Part shown: positions 42,742 to 51,227 of the stretch, piece after piece
Position numbering within the stretch: position 1 is the first letter of the stretch
Layout: each line of letters begins with the position of its first letter
Assembly: GCA_036559195.1 (NCBI GenBank)
Contig: DATBTN010000001.1
Span: forward strand, 1-64,000
Reading direction: 5' to 3'
DNA: 64,000 nucleotides
DNA from: Candidatus Baltobacteraceae bacterium
GTDB taxonomy: Bacteria; Vulcanimicrobiota; Vulcanimicrobiia; Vulcanimicrobiales; Vulcanimicrobiaceae
Position numbers and translations under genes: made by a program
The notes under the pieces: model-generated
Told to the model about the DNA's origin: nothing
Seen by the model: the letters and a program-made list of their open reading frames with translations, nothing else
Databases searched by the model: none

Positions 42742-44379
42742 ATGAGGGTGTCCCTTTACCGAACCTGGCGACCCAAGACGTTTGCCGATCTCGTCGGCCA
42801 AGACGCCGTCGTACGTACCCTTACGAGCGCGATCGAGAGCGGCAAACTCGCGCACGCGTACCTTTTTTCGGGCCCGCGCGGCTCGGGCAAGACCTCGGCG
42901 GCGAAGATCCTCGCGCGCTGCATTAACTGCGCCGCCGGACCGACGGCCACGCCGGATAACAGCTGCGAATTCTGCCTGGCCATGCTCTCCGGCACGGCGC
43001 TCGACGTGCTCGAGATCGACGCGGCCAGCAATCGCGGCATCGACGAGATTCGCGCGCTGCGCGACGCGGTGAAGTTCGCGCCCTCGGCGATGCGGATGAA
43101 AGTCTACATAATCGACGAGGCGCACATGCTCACCAAGGAAGGCGCGAACGCGTTTCTCAAAACGCTGGAAGAGCCGCCCGCGCACGCGGTGTTTCTGCTC
43201 GCTACGACCGAACCCGAGAAGCTTCCGGTGACGATCCTTTCGCGATGCCAGCGGTATGCATTCCGGCGCATTTCGATCCCGGTGATGATCGAACGGATGC
43301 GCGAGATCGCCGCGGCCGAGGGTATCGCCATCGACGATACGGCACTCTCGGCGATCGCGTATCGTGCCGACGGCGGATTGCGCGACGCACTCACGATGCT
43401 CGAACAAGCGGCATCGTTTGCCGACGGCGCCATCGACAGCGCAACGATCGATCTCGCGTTCGGGGCGACCGGACGTAACTCGGCGCGCGCCCTGCTCGAG
43501 CGGGCTCTCGCGCGCGACGCCGCCGGAATGCTCGCGGCGATCGACGACGCGAGCGACGCCGGCACCGACATGCAGGTGCTCATCCGCAGTTTGATCGCGG
43601 AGTTTCGCAATCTGCTCGTCGGGCGTATCGATCCCGCGCTGCTCGCGCGCGATCTCGCACCCGAAGACGCGCAGCTCGCGGCCGAACGTGCGCGCGGGGT
43701 CGCACAGGTGCAATTGGTGCGGGCGCTGCGTTTGCTCACCGAAGCCCTAGCGACGGCGCGCACCTCGGGTCATCCGCGTCTGGAGTTGGAGAGCGCGCTG
43801 CTGCGCTTCGTTCTGGCGTCGGAAGATCCAACGCTCGACGCGCTCTCGGCCCGCGTAGCGACGCTCGAAATGGGCTCACCGCTCTCCGCCCTCACCGTCG
43901 CGCCACCGCCTTCGCCGCCCGTCGCGCAGCCCAAGCCCGTGCCGAAACCCGAACGCGAACCCGAACCCGAGATCGAGCCCGAACGCGTGCCCGAATCGCC
44001 CGCGGCCGCCCCCGCGCGCGGCGGCGAGATCACGATTCAAAAGGTACGCGCCGCCTGGCAATCGATACGCACCAAAGTCGAAAGCGAGAAACAATCGCTC
44101 AAGGGTGCGCTCTCGCGCGTCGTCGTCGACTCGATCGAGGGCAACGCCGTCATTCTCAAGCCGATCAACTCGATCTCCGCCGACATCCTAAAAGACAGCG
44201 CGAAACTCATCGAAACGGCCATCGCCGACGTCGTAGGCGCACCGCTGCGCGTCACGCTGCGCGTCGACGCAGCCGTCACCCGCGCCAAAAGTGCCGCCCC
44301 GCCGCCGCCGACACCCCCGCAATCCGAAGACGATCCCGACCAACTCTTCACCTACCTCAACGAAAGAATAAAAGAATGA
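42742..44379 (+). CDS. dnaX: DNA polymerase III subunit gamma/tau
   Basis: DnaX is the clamp-loader ATPase. The start at ATG 42742 (MRVSLYRTWRPKTFADLVGQ) matches the family N-terminus and gives 545 residues. An in-frame extension to 42691 would cross the inverted repeat. Motifs include Walker A GPRGSGKTSAAKILARC, zinc cysteines in CINCAAGPTATPDNSCEFC, Walker B IIDEAHMLTKEGANAFLKTL and the arginine-finger region LSRCQRYAFRR. The linker around residues 390-440 is rich in Pro/Glu. No obvious slippery frameshift heptamer was seen. It heads dnaX-ybaB-recR. Confidence 0.95.
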   Translation: MRVSLYRTWRPKTFADLVGQDAVVRTLTSAIESGKLAHAYLFSGPRGSGKTSAAKILARCINCAAGPTATPDNSCEFCLAMLSGTALDVLEIDAASNRGIDEIRALRDAVKFAPSAMRMKVYIIDEAHMLTKEGANAFLKTLEEPPAHAVFLLATTEPEKLPVTILSRCQRYAFRRISIPVMIERMREIAAAEGIAIDDTALSAIAYRADGGLRDALTMLEQAASFADGAIDSATIDLAFGATGRNSARALLERALARDAAGMLAAIDDASDAGTDMQVLIRSLIAEFRNLLVGRIDPALLARDLAPEDAQLAAERARGVAQVQLVRALRLLTEALATARTSGHPRLELESALLRFVLASEDPTLDALSARVATLEMGSPLSALTVAPPPSPPVAQPKPVPKPEREPEPEIEPERVPESPAAAPARGGEITIQKVRAAWQSIRTKVESEKQSLKGALSRVVVDSIEGNAVILKPINSISADILKDSAKLIETAIADVVGAPLRVTLRVDAAVTRAKSAAPPPPTPPQSEDDPDQLFTYLNERIKE

Positions 44380-44693
44380 CCCCACTAAACCAGGCGCAAC
44401 TGATGCAGCAGATGAAAAAAATGCAGCAAGACATGGCGGCGGCGCAGGAAGAACTTGCGAGTACCGTCGTGTCGGGCAGCGCGGCCGGCGGCAGCGTAAC
44501 CGTCGAGATGACCTGCGACCATCGCGTTAAAAGCGTGAAGATCGCCAAGGAAGCGATCGATCCCGAAGATGCCGAGACGCTCGAAGATCTCGTCGCCGTG
44601 GCACTCAACGACGCGTTAAAAAAGGTCGAGGAAACGGCCGCGACGCGTATGGGGCGTTTGACCGGCGGCATGCGTATTCCCGGGCTCACGTAG
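44376..44693 (+). CDS. YbaB/EbfC nucleoid-associated protein
   Basis: The 105-residue protein has the family pattern LMQQMKKMQQDMAAAQEELA near residue 8, then GGSVTVEMTCDHRVKSVKI and LEDLVAVALNDALKKVEE. YbaB dimers bind DNA without strong sequence preference. The ATG overlaps the dnaX stop, and the gene lies between dnaX and recR as in most bacteria. Confidence 0.95.
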   Translation: MTPLNQAQLMQQMKKMQQDMAAAQEELASTVVSGSAAGGSVTVEMTCDHRVKSVKIAKEAIDPEDAETLEDLVAVALNDALKKVEETAATRMGRLTGGMRIPGLT

Positions 44694-44702
44694 CGCAGTT
44701 CG

Positions 44703-45311
44703 GTGGCCAATTCCGGGGCGATTGCGGGGCCGGTCGCGGCGCTGATCAACGAGTTTAGCAAACTGCCGACCGTCGGACCGAAGACGGCCGCGCGGCTCGT
44801 TTTTTACTTGCTCAATCGTCCGCGCAACGAGGCGCAGGCGCTCGCCGAGGCGATCCTCGCCGTCAAAGACAAGGTCCGGCTCTGCTCGATCTGCTTCTCG
44901 ATCACCGAAGAGGATCCGTGTCCGATCTGCACCGACGAACGGCGCGATCCCAAGGCGATTTGCGTCGTCGCCGAAGCGAAAGATATCTTCTCGCTCGAAC
45001 GGACCTCGGCGTACAAGGGCAAGTACCACGTACTCGGCGGATTGATCTCGCCGATGGACGGTATCGGTCCGGGGCAGCTGCGCGTCAAGGAACTGATCGA
45101 GCGAATCAACGATGAGTCGCCGACCGAGATCATCATCGCGACCAATCCAAACGCCGAGGGCGAAGCGACCGCGCTCTATCTCTCGCGGCTGATCGCGCCG
45201 ATCGGCGTGAACGTGACGCGGCTGGCGTACGGGCTTCCGATCGGCGGCGATCTCGACTACGCCGACGAAATGACGCTAGCCAAAGCGCTCGAAGGCCGCC
45301 GCACGCTGTAG
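44703..45311 (+). CDS. recR: recombination mediator RecR
   Basis: RecR works with RecF and RecO to load RecA on gapped DNA. The 202-residue protein has the N-terminal helix-hairpin-helix (LPTVGPKTAARLVFYLL near residue 21), a zinc finger with C61, C64, C73 and C76, a TOPRIM domain with HVLGGLISPMDGIGPGQLR near residue 109 and EIIIATNPNAEGEATALYL near residue 140, and the end LPIGGDLDYADEMTLAKALE. The start is GTG. Confidence 0.96.
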   Translation: MANSGAIAGPVAALINEFSKLPTVGPKTAARLVFYLLNRPRNEAQALAEAILAVKDKVRLCSICFSITEEDPCPICTDERRDPKAICVVAEAKDIFSLERTSAYKGKYHVLGGLISPMDGIGPGQLRVKELIERINDESPTEIIIATNPNAEGEATALYLSRLIAPIGVNVTRLAYGLPIGGDLDYADEMTLAKALEGRRTL

Positions 45312-45321
45312 CAAGTCGATG

Positions 45322-45951
45322 CTACAGGATCGCGAGCGCGCCTGCGTACCGGAGGCCCAGCGCGGCGATCTCGCCGCGTGCGATCGCGGCGCGTTCGAGC
45401 GGCTCGGTCGCGGGGTCGCCGAGCTCGAAGCTTACGTAAGGCCCCCACTCGAAGACGCCTTCGTCGAAACGCGCGGTCAACGCATCGTGCATCGCGCGAC
45501 CGGTGTGACATTCGCGTTTGCTCGTCCGCCATTCGTCGAGAAACTGCTCGAAGCTCGCCGGGGGCGGTCCTTTGCGCGTCACGCCGAGCGTCTTCCAGCG
45601 TTCCCAGAACCAGCGCGCCGTCGTTTCGTCCATCTTTTCGATCGCAAAATCGTCGATAAAGATCTTGCCGTCGGAACGTAAGAGTTCGGCGATACGATCG
45701 AGCGCCGCGTCGAGGTCGGGCAGATGATGCAGGACGCGCTGCATGACCGCGCAGTCGAACGAACGCTGCGGTGCGTCGAACGCCTCAAACGCAATCCGCG
45801 AGAGTCCGGGCTCGTCGGGCGCGCGGGGATCGATGCCCAGAACGTCGTGGACGGCCCCCAGCTGCCGCGTCAGTTCGCCCGATCCGGCGCCGATCTCGAG
45901 GATACGCGAGGGGCGGCGAACGCGCGAGAGCACGAAATCGCAAAAACTCAT
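45322..45951 (-). CDS. class I SAM-dependent methyltransferase
   Basis: The 209-residue protein has motif I ILEIGAGSGELTRQLG near residue 17, GIDPRAPDEP at motif II and the motif IV region VMQRVLHHLPDLDAALDRI near residue 69. This matches small-molecule Methyltransf_11-type enzymes. The substrate cannot be told. It is divergent from the membrane protein gene at 46029 and convergent with recR. Confidence 0.85.
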   Translation of the reverse strand: MSFCDFVLSRVRRPSRILEIGAGSGELTRQLGAVHDVLGIDPRAPDEPGLSRIAFEAFDAPQRSFDCAVMQRVLHHLPDLDAALDRIAELLRSDGKIFIDDFAIEKMDETTARWFWERWKTLGVTRKGPPPASFEQFLDEWRTSKRECHTGRAMHDALTARFDEGVFEWGPYVSFELGDPATEPLERAAIARGEIAALGLRYAGALAIL

Positions 45952-46007
45952 CTGGCTGTGTGACTCGCCGCAGGCGAATCCCGGTTGCGGCGCTTGCGAG
46001 GCGCGTT

Positions 46008-46024
46008 ACTTTGTGTTACAAAGT
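46008..46024. promoter_or_regulatory. operator palindrome for the adjacent winged-helix regulator
   Basis: ACTTTGT and ACAAAGT are perfect 7-base arms separated by GTT, 4 bases upstream of the ATG at 46029. TACTTT within it could serve as a -10. Its position and symmetry fit a dimeric repressor site, most likely that of the regulator encoded as the second gene of the unit. Confidence 0.6.
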
Positions 46025-46028
46025 GATT

Positions 46029-46631
46029 ATGACCGACCTCGAGCGCGCGTTGGCCGATATCGCGGAGGTTCGCGACCGTCTCGGTCACGCGCAGCGCTTC
46101 AAAGGCTACTCGGGCGTCGCCGCCATGGTCTCGGGCGTCTTCGCGCTGGCGGCCGGCGTCGTGCAATTTGCGCTCGTGCCGCATCCGCGCGGCGCGCACG
46201 CCGAGCACCTCTATTTCGCGATTTGGTTTGCGTGCTGCGCCGCGGCGGCCGTCGTAAACTACGGCGCGATCGCGCACTGGTACGTGAACGACGCCACCGC
46301 GCGCGAACGCTGGCAGACGGCAACCGCCGGATACTCGATGCTGCCGGCGCTCGTGCTCGGCGCCGCACTCTCCGCCGCGTTTCTGCTGGCAAACTCGTTT
46401 GCGTATCTGCCCGGCATCTGGTACGGCTGCTACGGCGTCGGACTCTTCGCTTCGCGCATGATGGTCCCGCGAGCGGTCGCGCCGATCGCAGCGGCGTTCA
46501 TGCTCTTGGGGATGGGGCTGTTTTTCGTACCGCCCGCGATCGGTCTCGCATGGTGGGTTCTGCCGTTCGGCTTCGGGTTGGGGCAGATCCTTATCGGTTT
46601 CTTCGTCGTGCGCGAGGGACGTCATGAGTGA
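46029..46631 (+). CDS. five- to six-helix membrane protein of unknown function
   Basis: The 200-residue protein has a charged N-terminal helix (MTDLERALADIAEVRDRLGH) and then hydrophobic segments at about residues 30-50, 66-85, 100-122, 125-140, 145-165 and 172-192. It overlaps the downstream regulator by 8 bases and is preceded by an operator-like palindrome, so the pair forms a self-regulated unit. I do not recognise a specific function. Confidence 0.75.
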   Translation: MTDLERALADIAEVRDRLGHAQRFKGYSGVAAMVSGVFALAAGVVQFALVPHPRGAHAEHLYFAIWFACCAAAAVVNYGAIAHWYVNDATARERWQTATAGYSMLPALVLGAALSAAFLLANSFAYLPGIWYGCYGVGLFASRMMVPRAVAPIAAAFMLLGMGLFFVPPAIGLAWWVLPFGFGLGQILIGFFVVREGRHE

Positions 46632-46995
46632 TGCGCCGTTTGCCTTCCCGGGACTCGATCGCGTCTTTCACGAGCGCGGACGTTTGGCGATCTGCAGCGC
46701 GCTTATCGGCAGCGCCGACGGCGCGACGTTCACGCAATTGCAAGAGGCTTGCGATCTGACCGACGGCAATCTCAATCGGCATTTGCACGCACTGGCCGAG
46801 ATGGGTATCGTCGAGATGACGCGCGTCACCGGTAACGGCCGCCCGCAAACGGTCGTACGTATCACCGCCGGCGGCCGCGAGCGATTTCTCGCCTACATCG
46901 ACGAACTCGAAGCGATCGTGCGCGACGTCGGGCGCGCGCGCAAGCGTAAGGCGTCGCCGACGCGCACCGTGCCGGCCAACTCCACTTCGCAGTAG
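46624..46995 (+). CDS. winged-helix transcriptional regulator (PF13601-like)
   Basis: The 123-residue protein has a winged helix-turn-helix: RLAICSALIGSADGATFTQL near residue 19, the recognition region EACDLTDGNLNRHLHALAEM near residue 40, and the wing TRVTGNGRPQTVVRITAGGR near residue 65. This pattern fits the MarR/ArsR-related winged-helix family often paired with a membrane protein. It probably binds the palindrome at 46008-46024. The last 103 bases lie antisense to the end of the MOSC gene. Confidence 0.85.
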   Translation: MSDAPFAFPGLDRVFHERGRLAICSALIGSADGATFTQLQEACDLTDGNLNRHLHALAEMGIVEMTRVTGNGRPQTVVRITAGGRERFLAYIDELEAIVRDVGRARKRKASPTRTVPANSTSQ

Positions 46996-47588
46996 GCGCC
47001 CATAACGTTCCCGCGGTGGCGCGCGACGTACCGCAGCACCTCGTCCTCGTGCGCGCCCGTTTCGACGTCGTACGTCGTCGTGACGCAACGGCCGATCGTC
47101 GAGCTCACGCGCAACCGCACCTCGCCGAGCTCGAGGATCGCGCCGAGCAGCTCGGGCTCGCTCCAAGCAAAGCCCTTCGCCGCACGCACGTAAAAGTTTG
47201 GCCGCCAGCGGCGCGGATCGAGCGCGCTGCCGACGTGCGCGCTGACCTCGTCGATCCAGCGATCGACGATCAGCGAGACCGGCGCGTCATCGAAGACGTG
47301 ACCGTTGGGTTCGCCGCGATATTCGACGCGCACGTTCGCTTCGGCGGCGTAGCGGGCAGCCTGGGCCACGTCGCTCGTAAGATGGAGGCGGTCGCTCTCT
47401 TTCCCGCGATAGGGCTTCCCCGTGCGTGCGTGTTCCGAGGTGACGTACAGCGCCCCCGCGCGATCGCCCGGTAATCCGTCGATGTCAACCCGCGTCGAAT
47501 CCAGCGGCACCGCGGCCAAGCTCTTCACCGGGTAGCGCCAGATTGAGGCGAGCGTGCCCAATATCTCCATGCTCCCTACGTGTACCAT
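46893..47588 (-). CDS. MOSC domain-containing protein
   Basis: The 231-residue protein starts with the MOSC N-terminal beta barrel (GTLASIWRYPVKSLAAVPLD near residue 10, GLPGDRAGALYV near residue 38) and has the MOSC core with the conserved cysteine segment GRCVTTTYDVETGAHEDEV near residue 166, ending GTVRVGDALRL. MOSC proteins handle sulfur or act with molybdenum cofactor enzymes. The ATG at 47570 (MEILGT) is an alternative start. Its 3' end overlaps the regulator gene on the other strand by 103 bases. Confidence 0.85.
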   Translation of the reverse strand: MVHVGSMEILGTLASIWRYPVKSLAAVPLDSTRVDIDGLPGDRAGALYVTSEHARTGKPYRGKESDRLHLTSDVAQAARYAAEANVRVEYRGEPNGHVFDDAPVSLIVDRWIDEVSAHVGSALDPRRWRPNFYVRAAKGFAWSEPELLGAILELGEVRLRVSSTIGRCVTTTYDVETGAHEDEVLRYVARHRGNVMGAYCEVELAGTVRVGDALRLRARPTSRTIASSSSM

Positions 47589-47625
47589 AGGAAGGCGTCG
47601 GAATCCTCAAGAAAGCGCCGCCACC

Positions 47626-48561
47626 ATGAGCGCCACGGTCGATCCCGTGCAGCTTCGCCCGTTGGGCCTCGGCGAGATCTTCGATCGCGCCGTGACGCTG
47701 TACGTCCGCAACTTCGCCGGCTTTTCCATTATCGCGCTCTTTCTGCTCGTGCCGATCAGCATCGCGAACTACTTCGTGCTGGCCGATCAGTCCACGATCT
47801 CGACGATCTTCATGCAGCAGATCGCGCACCCGCATCCGGGTGCCGCGCCGCCCGCACTGCCCTTCTCGCCGGCACTCGTGTGGCTGCTCGTAGCCGCACT
47901 TCTGCTAACGCCCTTCGCAAACGTCGCGACCGCGATCGGCGTCGCGCGGCTCTACGCCCGCGAGCCGGTCGATTGGCAGAGCTGTTACCGGCGCGCGCTC
48001 GCGCGGTGGCCGCAGATTCTGCTCGTGCTCTTGGTCGAGTTAGCGATCGTGACCGGCGCCATCTTCGCAGGCGCGCTCGGCATCGGCATTTTCACCGGGC
48101 TCGCGATCGTGCTCTTTCGAGCGAGCGCCGTCGCCGGCGTGGTTGCCGGCGTCGCGGCGTTCCTGGTGCTGCTCGCCTGGCTCGTTTCGCTGATGCTGCT
48201 CTATCTCGCGGCCATGTTCATGTTCGATGCGGTCGGCATCGAAGGCGTGCCGGTCGGCGCGGCGATCGGATCGGGGTTCGCGCGCATTTTCAATCGTTCG
48301 GAGTTTTGGCGCGCGGTGCTCGCCGGTCTTGCGATCTTTGCGATTCAATTCGGCTTGATTCTCGTCGCCACGATCGCGGTCGGAATCGTTGAGGCGGTTC
48401 TCAAATCGCATCTGGTCGACACGATCGCGCAAGGCTTGGTCTCGCTGCTCTCGACGGCGTTTTTGGCGGTGCTCATCGCCGTCTACTATTACGACGTGCG
48501 CGTACGGCGCGAAGGACTCGATCTGCAGGCGAGCGTCGAGCGGCTCACCGCGGGGACGTGA
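47626..48561 (+). CDS. multi-pass membrane protein of the MoxR/DUF58 cluster
   Basis: The 311-residue protein begins PVQLRPLGLGEIFDRAVTLY, a stretch common to glycerophosphodiesterase-membrane-domain-like proteins (DUF7544/DUF7847 type). It has about six membrane segments, with YRRALARWPQILLVLLVELA near residue 125 and a short cytoplasmic tail. It overlaps the next gene by 4 bases and starts the plus-strand cluster that runs to 52551. Its function is unknown. Confidence 0.7.
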   Translation: MSATVDPVQLRPLGLGEIFDRAVTLYVRNFAGFSIIALFLLVPISIANYFVLADQSTISTIFMQQIAHPHPGAAPPALPFSPALVWLLVAALLLTPFANVATAIGVARLYAREPVDWQSCYRRALARWPQILLVLLVELAIVTGAIFAGALGIGIFTGLAIVLFRASAVAGVVAGVAAFLVLLAWLVSLMLLYLAAMFMFDAVGIEGVPVGAAIGSGFARIFNRSEFWRAVLAGLAIFAIQFGLILVATIAVGIVEAVLKSHLVDTIAQGLVSLLSTAFLAVLIAVYYYDVRVRREGLDLQASVERLTAGT

Positions 48562-49199
48562 TTCCCGCGCACGATCCCTCGGCGCTGGCGCGAGCGATCG
48601 TCGCCGGCGCGCGTTTCCATTTGGGCGTGCAGCACGTGCGGCCGCGGCCGAAGTCGTGGCTCGCGATCGCCTGGGACTGGGTGCGCGACCGGTACTCCGC
48701 GCTGATCGACGCATTCAACGCGCACGTACACGTTTCGCACGCGGCCGGGATCGTGACCGGCGACCTGGCGTTGGCCGCAATCGCGGCGCTGCTCGTCGTC
48801 GTCGCGGTCCGTTTGCTGCGCGAACTCGTGCCCGGCAATCGGGCCGGATCGCACGGCGTTGCGATCGATAAGTTACCGGATGCGTTCGCCGTCTACGACC
48901 GCAGCGTTCGCGCGGCCGCCGCCGGCGAGTACGCACGCGCGATCGCGCTGCTTTTTAACGCGACGGTTGCGGCCTTGGGCCTGCGCGGCGTCGTGAGCGG
49001 CGATGCGAGTGCGACGGTCGGCGAATTCGAGCGAACGTTGAGCGCGCGCGGTCCGGCGCTAGCCGCGCCCTTCGAAACGATCGCGCGTGCGTTTACCGCC
49101 GCGGCCTACGCGCAGACGCCGATCGGCGAAGCGGAGTGGACGCGCGCCCGCGACGCGTTTGCGCGGCTGCTTCGGGAGAGCGCCCCGCATGTTCCCTAA
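48558..49199 (+). CDS. DUF4129-like membrane protein
   Basis: The 213-residue protein has a soluble N-terminus with WLAIAWDWVRDRYSALIDAF near residue 34, one membrane segment (about residues 70-87), and a helical cytoplasmic domain ending in the DUF4129-like pattern (ARAIALLFNATVAALGLRGV, then FERTLSARGP). DUF4129 proteins sit next to MoxR and DUF58 genes in many Actinobacteria and relatives. The start is GTG. Confidence 0.65.
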   Translation: MIPAHDPSALARAIVAGARFHLGVQHVRPRPKSWLAIAWDWVRDRYSALIDAFNAHVHVSHAAGIVTGDLALAAIAALLVVVAVRLLRELVPGNRAGSHGVAIDKLPDAFAVYDRSVRAAAAGEYARAIALLFNATVAALGLRGVVSGDASATVGEFERTLSARGPALAAPFETIARAFTAAAYAQTPIGEAEWTRARDAFARLLRESAPHVP

Positions 49200-50268
49200 A
49201 CGCAGCCGGGATATCGTCGCGGGGTGTATCGGGCTCGCGATGCTGTTGGGGTTTGCCGTCCTGCAGAGCCAAGAACGGACGCCTCCGCCGCCCAGTGTGT
49301 TTTCCACCTACGACTTCGGGCGCAACGGCTATGCGGCACTCGCCGAGCTGCTCGACCGCGAAGGCATCCGAACCGCCGCGTTCGCGCGCCCGCTCGCGCT
49401 CTTGAGTTCGGAGGTTCGCACGCTCGTGATTAGCGCGGATGCGACGAACCAGCCCGAGGGCGAGTTTACTCGCGGCGACGCGGATGCGCTCTTGGCCTGG
49501 GTAAGACGCGGCGGCCGGCTCGTCGCGCTCGGCGACCCGGCGGTAACCCGCGACCCTCGCTTCAAGGTTCCCTTCTCCCAACCGCAGCGGCGGGCGTCGG
49601 CGTACGCAACGGCGGTCGCGCGATTCGCGCCCGTTGCGGTGCGCCGCGTCGACGGCGCGTTCGCGCGCGCTTATCCGGCGCGCGTCGCGCGTCGCGTTGC
49701 CGTGGAGTTGAAGGCGCGCGGAAAGATCGTTGGGATCGCCTACCCCTTGGGGCGCGGACGGGTGATTGCGATAACCGACGCATCGATCTTCAGCAATCGC
49801 ACGCTCGCGCGCGCCGGGAACGCCGGCTATGCGTACGATCTGCTCGCCGTGGGCTTCGTCGCGTTCGACGAACGCGTGCACGGATACGCGGAAGATCGCA
49901 GTTTTTGGGCGGCGCTGCCAACGCCCGTACACGTGGCGATCTTCATCGCGCTCGCGATCGTCGCACTCGTCCTCGTCGGCGCCAACCTGCGGTTTGCGCC
50001 GGCGCTGCCGGCGGATTCGGCCGGCGATCGCGATTCCGCGGCGTACATCGATTCGATGGCGCGACTCTTGGCGCGCGGCGGCGCGGCGCGGCGGGCGCTC
50101 GCCGATTGCGTGGACTCGGTGGCCCGCGCCGCCGCGCGGATCGATCGCGACGGATGGCGCGAAACCCTTCGCGAACTGGAAGCTCTGCGACGGGTGGAGC
50201 GGCCCTCTGCGGCCGATCTCGTGCGCGCGGGACAGTTAAGCACGCGGCTGCGAAAGGACCTCGAATGA
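49189..50268 (+). CDS. DUF4350-like protein
   Basis: The 359-residue protein has an N-terminal membrane anchor (residues 8-25). A soluble domain follows with STYDFGRNGYAALAELLDRE near residue 39, ALLAWVRRGGRLVALGDPAV near residue 99 and GRGRVIAITDASIFSNRTLA near residue 188, the DUF4350 pattern, followed by a second membrane segment (about 246-264) and a cytoplasmic tail. It overlaps the DUF4129-like gene by 11 bases and moxR by 4. Confidence 0.75.
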   Translation: MFPKRSRDIVAGCIGLAMLLGFAVLQSQERTPPPPSVFSTYDFGRNGYAALAELLDREGIRTAAFARPLALLSSEVRTLVISADATNQPEGEFTRGDADALLAWVRRGGRLVALGDPAVTRDPRFKVPFSQPQRRASAYATAVARFAPVAVRRVDGAFARAYPARVARRVAVELKARGKIVGIAYPLGRGRVIAITDASIFSNRTLARAGNAGYAYDLLAVGFVAFDERVHGYAEDRSFWAALPTPVHVAIFIALAIVALVLVGANLRFAPALPADSAGDRDSAAYIDSMARLLARGGAARRALADCVDSVARAAARIDRDGWRETLRELEALRRVERPSAADLVRAGQLSTRLRKDLE

Positions 50269-51227
50269 CCACATCGGCTCACGGGCTGGCGACGCGCCTT
50301 CAGGCGGCGATGGGCGAGATCATCGCCGGCGGCGAGGCGACGACGTTCGGATTGCTCGTCGGTCTGTTAGGACGCGGGCACGTGCTCGTCGAGGGCGTGC
50401 CCGGTACGGGCAAAACGCTCGCCGTTCGCGCTCTCGCGCTGCTGCTCGGGCTCGAGTTCAAGCGCGTGCAATTTACGCCCGACCTTATGCCGGCCGACGT
50501 CGTTGGAACGACCGTCTTCAATCCGCAGACGCTGCAGTTTTCAACTCGGCCGGGCCCCATCGTCGCAAACATCGTCCTGGCCGACGAGATCAACCGCACT
50601 CCGCCGAAAACGCAGTCGGCGCTGCTCGAAGCGATGGAAGAAGGGCGCGTGACGATCGACGGCGCGGCGATCGTGCTGCCGCGCCCGTTCATGGTCTGTG
50701 CGACGCAGAATCCGATCGAGTACGAGGGCACCTATCCGTTGCCCGAAGCGCAGCTCGACCGCTTTATGATCAAGGTCGAAGCCGATTACCCGTTGCCTGC
50801 GCAAGAGCTTGCGCTGATCGCCCGCGCGGCAGCCGGCTTCGACGCGCGCGATCTCGAGACGGCCGGCGTGCGGGCGGTGACTTCGGCGGACGAAGTGATT
50901 GCGGCGCAGGAAGAGTTGCGCCGTACGCACGTTTCGCCGAGCGTCCAGAAATACGTCTACGACACCGTCGCCGCGACGCGTTCGCACCCGCACGCAGCGT
51001 TGGGCGCGAGCCCGCGCGCCGCGCTCGCGCTGTTGGTCGCATCGCAGGCCGCCGCGCTGATCGACGGACGCGACTTCGTTACCCCCGACGATGTAAAAGC
51101 GGTCGCGCAACCGGTACTAGCGCATCGCTTGATCGTTCGGCCGCATGCGGAGATCGAGGGCGTGAGCGCGCGCGACGTGCTGACCGACGTTCTCGCCGCC
51201 ACGCCGGTCCCGCGTGAAGCGGCCTAA
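50265..51227 (+). CDS. MoxR-family AAA+ ATPase
   Basis: The 320-residue protein has Walker A VEGVPGTGKTLAVRALALLL near residue 42, Walker B NIVLADEINRTPPKTQSALL near residue 102, sensor 1 ATQNPIEYEGTYPLPEAQLD near residue 145 and the C-terminal lid with SPRAALALL. MoxR ATPases act as chaperone-like factors for von Willebrand or DUF58 partners. The gene overlaps DUF58 by 14 bases. Confidence 0.92.
   Translation: MTTSAHGLATRLQAAMGEIIAGGEATTFGLLVGLLGRGHVLVEGVPGTGKTLAVRALALLLGLEFKRVQFTPDLMPADVVGTTVFNPQTLQFSTRPGPIVANIVLADEINRTPPKTQSALLEAMEEGRVTIDGAAIVLPRPFMVCATQNPIEYEGTYPLPEAQLDRFMIKVEADYPLPAQELALIARAAAGFDARDLETAGVRAVTSADEVIAAQEELRRTHVSPSVQKYVYDTVAATRSHPHAALGASPRAALALLVASQAAALIDGRDFVTPDDVKAVAQPVLAHRLIVRPHAEIEGVSARDVLTDVLAATPVPREAA

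Noticed and set aside
42742-44379. Programmed frameshift in dnaX producing a gamma form
   Set aside because: No A-rich slippery heptamer with a downstream hairpin was found by eye.
45771-46028. Upstream in-frame extension of the membrane protein gene at 46029
   Set aside because: It is antisense to the methyltransferase gene and would cross the operator; the ATG at 46029 fits the promoter position.
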